A model generated the notes under the pieces. The model saw only the letters and a program-made list of their open reading frames with translations. It did not search any database and was not told the origin of the DNA. From NCBI GenBank assembly GCA_029339195.1, contig JAPTJF010000305.1, forward strand, positions 1-64,000: a DNA stretch of 64,000 nucleotides. Reading direction: 5' to 3'. Both the position numbers and the translations under genes were made by a program. This stretch comes from Micractinium sp. NFX-FRZ. Lineage: Eukaryota > Chlorophyta > Trebouxiophyceae > Chlorellales > Chlorellaceae. Of the stretch, positions 55,617 through 64,000 are shown piece by piece; within the stretch, counting starts at the first letter, position 1; each line of letters begins with the position of its first letter.

Positions 55617-57672
55617 TCAGTCCATGCGTCCCTTGAGCGTCCGTGCAATGACCTTGTCCTTGGTGCTGCAGAGGGAGGCAGTTGTGGGTGGTGAGCACAG
55701 GGGTGATAAAGACTATTTGTGGCCAGCTGAGTGCAGCAGCAGCTGAAAGGTGGCATTGAGACATTTGCACACTGACTTGCGATGGCACGACGGCAAGGCA
55801 GGGCAGCGTGTCATTGCAGTTGTCGCCTGCAGCACCGGCACCCTGCAGAAGCAATGCAGTGCGCAGGCAGGAGGAGGCTGGCAGGTCACTCACATGACGT
55901 AAATGACGGCACCCCAGCCAGCCAGGCAGTCGCGGTCCTGCCCGCTCAGCAGCGCCTGGCTCACCGTCTCAAACAGCTCCTCCGCCTCCTGCAGGCACAA
56001 AGAGAGTGGGGTGGCAGGAGCGGCACAAAGGGGAGGGGCACTTACAACATGCTGGCCAAAGCCGAGTGGCAGCACTCAAGCCCAACACTCCGCCATGCCC
56101 ACACACACACACCGCCCCACACAACGCAGCCTTCTCATCAACCAGGCCTGGAGCCAGAGGTGCTTGCGCAAGCAGAGCACAACAGCCGGCAGTAGTCTCA
56201 CACCACAGCACACACACACGCACCAGGCTTGGCCGCCAGAGGCCCTTGCAGTCGCCCACGCCCACGAACACAGCACAACACCCGACGGCATTCGTGCATC
56301 CCACCACGCATGCATGCATGCCGCGCACCAGGTCTGGCCGCCAGAGGCTCTCGCAGATGCCCAGCAGCGAGTCGGTGGCCGTGCCCGCCACCATAAAGTC
56401 CTTGGCCGTCTCCTGGGCGCCAATGCTGTCCATGCCGCACAGGTAGGGCGTGCCGTCCGGCTCCAGGCCGGCTGCAGGGGGAGGAGAGTCGGGGGGATAT
56501 TGCTACCAGGCCCTAGAGATGTCTTTCTCATAAAAGAGGCATGCCGTCATGCCCCAGGCCAGCTGCCAAACGAGAAGGGGAAGGGCCAGGCGGCAAGGGG
56601 TGAGAAAACATTGCGCCATGTGACTCGACTGCTTGCACCTTTGGGCCATGATGCATCTCAACCATTGGTGCACTGGCAGTGCGCTCCCCGCGCTGCCCCC
56701 ACCTATGACGGGTTGGCAGAAGTAGGGGCCAAAGCGGCGCTCGTAGAGTGTGGCGGACACCAGCTGCCCAAAGGCGGAGGGCTTGATGTCCCGCTCCTCA
56801 CGCAGGCGGTACAGGTTGTGCTTGAAGGCAAAGCGCTGGGAGCTGCAGGGGGTGATGTGCGGGGAGATGTGCGAGCGAGGCGGGGGGTGAGCAAGTGCGA
56901 GGACAAGAGCAGGGGTGGACCACCGCCATGCCTGCAGCCACACCACAAAATTTCGATTGACATGGCAACTGGCTGGCAGCATGGAGCAACGGCGGCGCCA
57001 GCTGTTGTCAACCCATACAAACGAGCGGTGTTGCTGCCGATTCCTTGCCCCTCAGCCCAGCATCACACCGTCCACCTTCAGCATCATCTCTTTCAGTGCC
57101 CCGCCTCCCGCTGCCCGCTGCTTCACCCGCTCCCGCTGCCCACCCCGCCTGCCCCGCCTCCCGCTGCCCGCTGCTTCACCCGCTCCCGCTGCCCACCCCG
57201 CCTGCCCCCCGCCCCCAGTGACCCCCGCGTTGCTCACAGCGTCTCTGCGTCTGTGCCCAGCCCCGCCAGTCCAATGAAGAGCTGGTCGTGGATTTTGTAC
57301 ACTTTCTTGTGGTCGGTGGCCAGCGTCTGCAGCTGCACGCCGAAGCGGAGGTCGGAGCCGATGGCCACGCACTCCTTGCCCGCCATGGCCACGATGGCCG
57401 ACCCATTGTACTCGAAGATCTGCCAGGGGGGAAGGCGGGGTGGAAGGTACGGTGAGGGACAGAGGAAAGGCTTGGGAATGCAGCTGAAGAGAGGCGGGCG
57501 GTGGGCGGCGGCAGTGGCAGCGGGCAAGACTGCTGGAAGGGGCCAGAGCTTGCGAGGGGCCACGTCCCAGATCTGACCATGGTCTTCACCACCGATTCAG
57601 CGGGCCAGACGCGGTGCGCAGGTCAGTGGCAAGCTGCGATCGAGAGTGCGCTGGCCGTCAGCTCACCGACAT
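55617..57672 (-). CDS. PSMB3: 20S proteasome beta-3 subunit
   Basis: Six exons: 57672-57667, 57419-57238, 56842-56703, 56471-56329, 55988-55894 and 55665-55617; 204 residues, the family size. The beta-3 subunit is a non-catalytic member of the 20S core's inner rings. Exon 1 contributes only six coding bases (ATG TCG = MS), matching the MSI... start of the family. It then reads IFEYNGSAIVAMAGKECVAIG, LFIGLAGLGTD, YERRFGPYFCQPVIAGLEPDG, GTATDSLLGICESLWRP, ELFETVSQALLSGQDRD and ends KDKVIARTLKGRMD. As expected for beta-3 there is no catalytic N-terminal Thr. CCDC86 diverges 334 bp away. Intron 4 contains two decayed copies of the end of exon 4. Confidence 0.95.
56130..56370 (-). repeat. Exon-4/intron-4 junction in three tandem copies (PSMB3)
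   Basis: The true junction near 56329 (CESLWRPDLV) recurs at about 56220 (CKGLWRPSLV) and more decayed at about 56140 (LAPGLV), each with following intron bases. Offsets are about 109 and 80 bp. The middle copy keeps a GT donor. Confidence 0.85.
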
Positions 57673-58006
57673 CCTCCAGGCCGCCTTCCAGGCCCTGCCA
57701 GACTAGTGACGAGATGCGAGGGTCCGCGAGGGCGCGCTGCAGCCGCTTGGCACCGAGACTGAGGCGATCAGAACTACAGCCGGAGGCAGAGGAGGTCAGG
57801 CGGTCGTCCAGAGGCTGATCTGATCGGTGGCAATGCGGATAGCAGGGCGGGAGCGCGTGAAATGGGACCTGCAAACAGGTGGCGGCATTCCCCATCAGCA
57901 TGACGTGGGGGGCGCAAAAACATCACAGGGCGCCTGAATGCACGCACTCTGCCGCCCTCTCCGCCGCAGTTTCTGCTCCTGCCACCGACACCAAGCCATC
58001 CCCAAT
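57673..58006. promoter_or_regulatory. Shared divergent promoter of PSMB3 and CCDC86-like gene
   Basis: 334 bp between start codons; no defined element. Confidence 0.5.
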
Positions 58007-58816
58007 ATGTCGGACGAGGAGGTGCCCGTCCCGCCGCAGTATAAGCCGCAGCCGCTTTACGACTTCAGGCAGTTCCCGGATGAGACGCGGGGCTTCAAGG
58101 TCGGCATCACCAAGCTTGGCAGGCAGGGAACCAAGCGCAAGCTCGAGGAGTATGCGGAGCAGGTGCGGCGGCGCGCGGCTGAACGCAGCTGTGGAGGCTG
58201 CACTGGGGCCGGGCAGTGCGGTGCTGGATGCCGGACCCCAGCTGGGGCCGCATGCATGCTGCTGGCAGCATGCCACTCGGCGCTGGCGGCAGGACGGCGC
58301 CAGCCGCCAGCGCCTCGCTGTGTGCACTCCTATGATGCTTATCTCACCGGCGGCACCGCGACCCACTGCCTCCATGCGCTACAGGTAGAGCGCGAGCAGG
58401 CAGAGATGGAGGAGGGCGACGGGGCGGAAGCACTGGAGGCGGCGTGTGCAGCCATTGCTGCCCCGGCCAAGCGCGTCAAGCATAACACCATTGGCGTGGG
58501 CGCCGTGTCTGGGCGGGCGTGGAAGCAGCCGGCGCAGCGCGCCAACACCCTGCGCAACCCCAAGCTGAGCAGCAGCTGGGAGAAGAAGATGGCGGTGAAG
58601 GCAGAGGAGACTGCGTTCAAGGAGCGCAAGCGCGCGGCCAAGGAGTCGCGCAAGGAGGCAGGGGCGGCGGAGCGGCAGCGGCGGGAGGCAGCAAAGAAGA
58701 GGAAGGAGGAGGCCCGGGCCAAGTCAACGCTGGTCACCCGCGTGAGCTCAGCCACCGCCAAGCGCATGATGAAGAGCAAGAAGGCTCGCAAGCAGCTGCG
58801 CACGGGAGATGCGTGA
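58007..58816 (+). CDS. CCDC86/Cgr1-like rRNA-processing protein
   Basis: Two exons, 58007-58162 and 58385-58816; 195 residues. The start is MSDEEVPVPPQYKPQ. The C-terminal half is a highly basic coiled coil: WKQPAQRANTLRNPKLSSSW, EKKMAVKAEETAFKERKRA, then runs of Lys/Arg/Glu, ending in MKSKKARKQLRTGDA. The SSWEKKM...KERKRAAKE pattern and size fit the Cgr1/CCDC86 family, nucleolar proteins needed for 60S ribosomal subunit biogenesis. The intron (222 nt) is a multiple of three and has no stop in the coding frame, so retaining it would add 74 residues without breaking the protein. Confidence 0.82.
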   Translation: MSDEEVPVPPQYKPQPLYDFRQFPDETRGFKVGITKLGRQGTKRKLEEYAEQVRRRAAERSCGGCTGAGQCGAGCRTPAGAACMLLAACHSALAAGRRQPPAPRCVHSYDAYLTGGTATHCLHALQVEREQAEMEEGDGAEALEAACAAIAAPAKRVKHNTIGVGAVSGRAWKQPAQRANTLRNPKLSSSWEKKMAVKAEETAFKERKRAAKESRKEAGAAERQRREAAKKRKEEARAKSTLVTRVSSATAKRMMKSKKARKQLRTGDA

Positions 58817-59500
58817 GGCAGTGGGCTGCCTGGGCCCGCGCCGATGTGGGCGCATTCCTCCCCCAGCGGGCATGCCCTGCTCCTCCCCTCTCTTGCTCTC
58901 TGTTCTGCTGCCTCTGTACTCTAGCTGCTGCTTTTTATTGTTGCTGCACCCCACTTTCTTGCTCCCCGCTCCCGCTGCACCCTGTGACGTTTTGCTGATC
59001 CGTCCCCGTCCGCTTTTGCCACGCCCCTGCTCTTGGATCGTACCCCATGCCCACTCTCCTCACCCTGTTAGAGGGCCATCAGACATGCCACATTGAGGCA
59101 CGCACTTGTAATCAACATTGGTAGAGCTCTCCCGGTTTGAGCATTGCTGGCTGCGCACCGCTGGCGCAAGCGGTGCAAGCTGGTAGTTGCTGCCTGCTGG
59201 TTGAAACCCTGCGCAAGCGACGGTTGACGCACAGTTCTTCAATCCAAGGCAGTTGCCGCATATTTGCACGTCTTGGCAGAGCGAGCACGCGTCACACTCG
59301 AGCGAGCTCACACTTGGGTCCGGCACGGCCCTCCCCTCGGTGCGTTACCGAAGTGCGCGTGCGCCTTGATCTCCAATTGTGCGACATACGGCATGCCCGC
59401 GCAGCCACCGTCGCCAGTGCTGCCGCCGCTGCTGTGCACCGCCGGTGCCGACACTGCCACCCTTCCATCACAACACGCTGCCGCAGAGGCCCCTGCTGCC
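58817..59500. other. Spacer between CCDC86-like and quinone oxidoreductase genes
   Basis: 3' flank of one and promoter/5' UTR of the other. The oxidoreductase frame is open upstream to an ATG at 59393, so part of this could be coding. Confidence 0.5.
59107..59111 (+). terminator. Candidate poly(A) signal of the CCDC86-like gene
   Basis: TGTAA 291 nt after the stop. Confidence 0.45.
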
Positions 59501-62500
59501 ATGGCCACCGCGAAAGCTGCTCCGCCTGCGGCGGCAGCCCTCACCAGGACAGTGGTGCAGTATGCCCAGCATGGCGACTCTTCCGTCCTTGGACTGGTGA
59601 CGGACGCACCTGTGCCGCCACGTGGCAGGGGGCAGGTGCTGATTGCCAACAGGGCAGCTGCGGTGAACCCGGTTGACTACAAGGTGGGCTGGGGAGCGTG
59701 TTAAGGGTGGGGTGGGAACCAGGAATTCCTCCTCGACCGCTCTGCCGGTGACAGCTGATGCCTGGTGAGCAGGCGTGCACGCTATGCAAGCTATGCAAGC
59801 TGTTTCTGCGGCTTCTTGGGCGCAGCAGGCAGGCCGGAGAGTGCGCTGGCACTGCTCGCCCCGCCCATGCCTGCTCATTGCCCTGCCCCACACGGCCCTC
59901 GCCTACCCTCCAAGCCACGTATGCCGGTATGACCACTCTGCAGCTGCGCCAAGGCTTTGGCGGCGTGCTGGCACCAGTGGTGGGGCCCAAGCTGCCGGCC
60001 ATCCCTGGGGGGGACATTGCGGGGGAGGTGCTGGAGGCGGATGAAGGCAGCAGCTTCAAGCTAGGTGGGTGGTGGTGGTGATAAGCAAGGGGGCGCTACA
60101 AGCCAGGTGGGCACTGTTCCAGATCGCTGAGCAGCAAGCTCTGGTGAGGATTCAGCAGTGCAGAGGCTGGCACCTGCCTGTTGGGGTTGCAGGAGGCAGC
60201 ACCACGCTGTGTGCGGGCTTCGGAAGGACAGCATCCAGGGGCGTGGCTGACTTTGGCACCCCCGCACGCCCTCCTGTCGTGCCGGGCTGTGCTATGCAAG
60301 CAACCTCTTGGTGGGCCTCGTGGCCTGGAGCAATGCACGCCCCCTTCCCCTCTGCCATGTTGTGCTGTGACGTGCTGCGGTGTTCCCTGCTGTGCTGGCG
60401 CAGGCGACCGTGTGATGGGCCTGATGGCGATGTGCATCGGCGGCTATGCCAACAAGGTGGTCCTGCCTGAGGCAGCGCTGGCCCGCATCCCAGACAGCCT
60501 CTCCTATGAGCAGGCTGCGGCCCTGCCGCTGGCGTCTCTTACCGCCTGGCAGGTGAGGGCCAGCGAGTGCCATGCTGTCCGAAGCAGTGCTGGCTTGCAT
60601 CGCTGAGAGCCTAAGGCACTTGGCAGGCAGCAGCCCTGCCATTGGCGCCGCGCGCGGCCTTGAGCAGGTGTGGGGGCTTGTTTCACGGCAACCTAGCAAC
60701 ACAGCTTTGAACGGGGGACACAGCTGTGCAGCAGCCAGCTCTGCTTTCATTGCAGCGTGCTCTTAGACGGGCAGATGGGGGGGGGGGCGTGTCTATTGGC
60801 CCCCTGGGGTCGCCACGAACCCCCCCACCCATCACCAAGTGCCAGCCAGCCAGCCAGCCCACACCCACACTCTGGCCCCACCCGGACCTGCAAGTGCACC
60901 GCACCTCACCCCAACCCGTCCCCCACAGGCTCTGGACCTGGCGCAAGTCAAGGCAGGTGACCGGGTGCTGGTGCATGCTGGCGCTGGAGGGGTGGGCACA
61001 TACGCCATCCAGGTTGGTGTGGGGGGGCTGGGAGCGGCACTGCTGCTGGGGCAGGTTGGTAGTGTGGGGCTGACAGCGCACCGCTGCTGGGGCAGGGGCG
61101 GGATGGGTGGAGAGCGGCACCACCGCTGGGACAGGCGCAAACGTGGGTTGAGAGTGGCACTGCCACTGGGGCAGGGTATGGGGCCTGGTGAAACAGCGCA
61201 GGGGTGCACAATCTCTTACGATGCAGGGAGCGGGCTGCCGGGCAGGGCGGCAGCCTGCTGGCTGGTTGGCAGCGCAGGGACCTTGGATGCAAGAGGGCAG
61301 CCTGCAATGTACGGCCTCTTCGGCATACACACATGTGGCCAAACCGGTGATGTCAGCAAGCGCATGGCTGCCTGATATCACAGCCTCACGATTCATGCAT
61401 GCTGGACTCACTCCCGCTCTCGCTGGCCCGCCCCTGCTCCCGCAGCTGGCCAAGGCACGGGGCTGCCACGTCACCACCACCTGCAGCACCCGAAACATAG
61501 AGTTTGTGAAAGAGGTGCGACGGTGCGCGCTGGGGGATGAAGCGGCTGGGAGCAGGGCCCCGGGGCACGTGCCACCAATGGCGCGCCGCGCGCCCGGTGC
61601 CCTCCCTAAAGCCCTTGCATGCACCGCCCAGCAGTCCCAGCAGGCCTGCACGTGTTCACTCATCATGCCCCACTCAACCCCCCACACAATCCCCTGTATG
61701 TATCTTGTCCTTAAATTCGTATTCCTTCTCTCCCTGCCCCCTGCAGCTGGGGGCTGACGAGGCGTGTGACTACACCCAGGAGCGGTTTGAGGAGAAGTAC
61801 CGGGGCGCCTCTTTTGACGCGGTGCTGGATGCCATCGTGCTGCACGGATACGAGCAGCGCAGGTGGGCATGAGTGGCATGCTGCTTGCTGACCACACCGG
61901 CGGCCGCTGCCGAATCGGATTGCTGCTGCAGCGTGCACAGCGCAGTTCGCTTCGGGCAGAGCGCTGTGTGGGTGCCTCGTGTGGGTGCTGCGTGCATGCC
62001 TCGGCTGCCTGCCAGCAAGCACAAGCCTGCAGTTGGGCACCAGGTATGCATCGGCACGCTCCTACGTTGTGGTTGAGTTTTGTGATCGAGCGACATTCGT
62101 CTCTTGTCGTGCGCCGCCTCCCCTGCTCTTCCCCGCAGCCTCCAAGTGCTCAAAAAAACCGGCACGTATGTCCACTACATGCCCCACATTGAGCTGACGA
62201 TGATGATCAAGGGGTGAGGGGCCGCGAGTGGTTTAAAATTAGAGACTGAGTTTGGGAGCCTTTGGTCTGCTCGCCTCCCTGCCCTTCCTGCCCGCCTGCG
62301 GGCCCATGTGGTCTGTGTTTGCCCCCTCCCCTCACCGCTGCCCCCTCACCTCGTTGCTTCCGCAAGGTGGTCACCTCCCCCCCCGGCGCGTCAGTGTGCC
62401 CCCTCACCTCCCTGCCTTCCTTGTGTCCCAGCAGGTTCCTCAAAGGCGCGCTCTGGCTGGGCCCGCGGTACCGCGTGGTAGTGGTCTCACCCAACGGCAC

Positions 62501-62917
62501 ACAGCTGGCACAGATCGCCGCCTTGGCGGCTGAGGGCAAGGTGAAGCCCATCATCGCGCGCAAGCTGCCGCTGGCGGACGCAGGGTGAGTGCAGGGAGAA
62601 AGGATGCCAGGCTTGGGAGGTATGCGCCCGGGGGAGCTCTGCTGCCCAGCAGCCCATTTGCTGCTTTCTCCGCCCACCTTCCCAGGGCCCCTGGTCAGGG
62701 CAAGATGGACCGCCTGCCTGCCTGCCTTTGTGCTTCCTCCCGCGTCGGGACGGGCTGCCTGCCATGCGCAATTTCAGCGCTTTTGACGGAGGCCGCTCCT
62801 GACCGCCTGTTCCCTTCTGCCGTGCCGCTCCTCCCCGCTTGAACTGGCTGGTGCAGGGAGGCGCAGGACGAGCTTGCCAGGGGGCACACCCGGGGCAAGA
62901 TTGTGCTGATGACCTAA
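59501..62917 (+). CDS. Quinone oxidoreductase, MDR (zinc-independent) family
   Basis: Nine exons: 59501-59683, 59944-60064, 60404-60552, 60929-61012, 61446-61514, 61747-61862, 62139-62213, 62435-62584 and 62857-62917; 335 residues, in phase. It should reduce quinones or enones with NADPH. Seen: VNPVDYKLRQG, AIPGGDIAGEV, the Rossmann loop HAGAGGVGTYAIQ (about residues 167-179), LGADEACDYT, ASFDAVLDAI, and KPIIARKLPLADA near the end. Zinc-binding Cys/His residues of alcohol dehydrogenases are absent, as usual in the QOR branch. The pattern is close to plant envelope QOR homologues and RTN4IP1. I chose the ATG at 59501 for its strong CCATGG context; 59393 would add 36 residues. Exon 8 has a tandem CAGCAG acceptor. 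Intron 3 has a decayed exon copy and intron 4 a minisatellite. Confidence 0.9.
60575..60670 (+). repeat. Decayed copy of the end of QOR exon 3 inside intron 3
   Basis: From 60581 (GAAGCAGTGCTGGCTTGCAT) the sequence follows the exon at 60469-60552 for over 60 bp, at about a 112-bp offset, and ends in a GAGCAGGTG donor-like site. An in-frame stop (GAGAGCCTAAG) makes translation unlikely. Confidence 0.85.
61020..61205 (+). repeat. Degenerate minisatellite, about 40-bp unit, four copies
   Basis: Repeats of the form GAGCGGCACTGCTGCTGGGG followed by CAGG and a variable spacer, in intron 4 of the quinone oxidoreductase gene. Confidence 0.85.
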
Positions 62918-63559
62918 GATCTGCTGGGGCTGAAGCTGGGACAATGTAGATTGTAGGGCTGGCGGGAGCGCGCCGGGCGCAAGTGCCTCTCGACCCACTG
63001 TACCACGGATCACGTTGCACCCCACCACGTTGCCTTGTAGCTGAACCCCTGTAGACTATAGCAGTCAGCCAGTCTTGTACATGTTTCCCACGCGTGTGTG
63101 GCTATGTTTGCGTCACTAATGTCAAGCGGATTTGGGCAAAGCGTCTCGTTTGGCGGGGGAGGGGGCGAGGGGAAGAGGCGGGGGGGGAGGGGGGGGGCGA
63201 GGAGCAGCAGGGGGAGGAGCGGGAGCGGCAAAGCATGCGGGGGAGCAGAAGTGGCTACCATGCGCTCATGTATCAGTATGCAGGGGGAACGTCAGCAAGA
63301 GGCCAGGGAAGGAGGCAAACAGTGATGGGTGGGAGAAATGGACAGGGGAGAGACAAGCAGGCACATGCCAAGGAGGTATGATACAAACACGTGGAGGCGC
63401 GGGGCAGGGGAGGGATCGGGCCAACCGAGGGGGCCGAGCCATGAACAAGGGGCCACGGCATGGGCTGTGCTGTGCGGGGCCCATGCCCTGCCGCCACCGC
63501 CGCCACACAGCTGCACTGAAGGTGAGTGGCAGCACCGCACCACCTGCGCAGCCGTAGCT
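62918..63559. other. Convergent intergenic region with G-rich tract
   Basis: 3' flanks of the oxidoreductase and SGF11-like genes. 63150-63245 is a G/A-rich stretch with many GGG runs that could form G-quadruplexes on the plus strand. No gene recognised. Confidence 0.5.
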
Positions 63560-63688
63560 CTACATTTCCATGGCACTCAGCCGTTTGTTGGCCTGGCGGC
63601 TGGCCTGCCGCCCGCGGCCCATGCACTTTTCGAGGTGCGGCGCAAAGCGGCCCGCCGCCACCTTGCGGCTGCAGTTGGGGCAGGCCAC
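63560..63688 (-). CDS. SGF11-like zinc finger, last exon only
   Basis: The final exon, 63688-63560, begins after a CAG acceptor and encodes [20 protein letters not shown], then KCMGRGR and a basic tail ending SAMEM-stop. The C-x2-C-x12-H-x3-C spacing and sequence match the SGF11-type zinc finger of the SAGA deubiquitination module, which helps remove ubiquitin from histone H2B. Upstream exons must lie to the right of the window or in 63700-64000; I could not place them. Partial gene, fairly confident family call. Confidence 0.75.
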   Translation of the reverse strand: MACPNCSRKVAAGRFAPHLEKCMGRGRQASRQANKRLSAMEM

Positions 63689-64000
63689 CTGCGGCACAGC
63701 AGGGCACAGCAGGGCACAGCAGGGCAGCACATGCAGGGGAAGGGGGTCAGGTGGGTTTAGGCAGGATCAGCGGGTCTTGTGGCATGCAAAAGCACAGCGC
63801 AGTGCATGCTAGGAGATAGCATCAGCGAAGCCATGATGTGCCAAGAGCAACTGCACACCTGCCTCTGCTCACGTTTAACGTAATACTGCTGCACTTACAA
63901 ACCACGAGGCACCTGCTCACCCGTCTGCCTCCCTGCCGACCAACCCCAACCTCTCGTTCGTTACGACAGCAAAGCATCCCAGCCAGCAGCAGCACCCACC
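63689..64000. other. Probable intron/upstream of the SGF11-like gene
   Basis: Starts with a short 10-bp tandem repeat (GCACAGCAGG, about three copies, 63694-63727). No further exon recognised. Confidence 0.4.

Noticed and set aside
55903..57576. 557-codon plus-strand open frame opposite PSMB3
   Set aside because: Antisense to a complete conserved gene with phase-perfect exons; long antisense frames are common in GC-rich DNA with this codon bias.
59393..59500. Upstream ATG extending the quinone oxidoreductase by 36 residues
   Set aside because: Weaker context than the CCATGG at 59501 and the added sequence is not clearly a transit peptide; left open.
60683..61897. 404-codon minus-strand open frame
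   Set aside because: Opposite quinone oxidoreductase exons and a minisatellite; no domain.
1..64000. tRNA, rRNA, CRISPR, insertion sequences, viral genes
   Set aside because: I looked for the usual signatures by eye and found none I could support; a tRNA or small RNA could still be missed without a covariance search.

Overview
This is nuclear DNA from a GC-rich green alga, most likely a trebouxiophyte of the Chlorella group. The reasons are: many short-to-medium introns with mostly GT-AG borders; coding sequence rich in Ala, Gln and Pro; TGTAA-type poly(A) signals about 80-300 nt after several stop codons; plant/algal gene families (ATG11 with an N-terminal ubiquitin-like region, an RWP-RK regulator, a pKIWI502-like plastid flavoprotein, Era with an organelle presequence); and no bacterial operon structure. 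The genus is an inference. All gene models were joined by hand from splice signals and reading-frame phase; most close perfectly in frame.

Layout, left to right. 0-6 kb: two tandem F-box/LRR genes on the minus strand, from a duplication of about 3.6 kb; the left copy runs off the window. 6-8.4 kb: a decayed fragment of the Era KH exon, then a plus-strand gene of unknown function with an MGAC start. 9.3-17.4 kb: Era GTPase (-) and centrosomal protein CEP70 (+), divergent from a 321-bp spacer. 17.5-25.4 kb: a 22-exon minus-strand gene for a large secreted Pro-rich, Cys-rich protein. 26.8-34.8 kb: RWP-RK regulator (-), prefoldin subunit 3 (-) and a plastid FNR-like oxidoreductase (+). 35.7-43 kb: a LYR-like/YccV fusion protein (-) and a fatty-acid-binding-protein-like protein (+). 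43.6-58.8 kb: proteasome lid subunit RPN3 (-), autophagy scaffold ATG11 (+), proteasome beta-3 subunit (-) and a CCDC86/Cgr1-like nucleolar protein (+). 59.5-62.9 kb: a quinone oxidoreductase of the MDR family (+). 63.5 kb to the edge: the 3' exon of an SGF11-like zinc-finger gene (-).

From Era to the window end, genes largely alternate in orientation. This gives short shared promoters (Era/CEP70, PFD3/FNR-like, YccV/FABP-like, RPN3/ATG11, PSMB3/CCDC86) and tight convergent 3' ends. Several genes serve protein folding and turnover (PFD3, RPN3, PSMB3, ATG11, F-box genes), but nothing shows they are co-regulated.

The most interesting signal is structural. At least eight introns in five unrelated genes contain a decayed direct copy of the end of the adjoining exon, usually including the splice site, 80-206 nt from the true junction. 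One such copy (in ATG11) is still in frame and could be translated. This looks like recurrent small tandem duplication across splice junctions, feeding intron growth, intron gain or alternative splicing.
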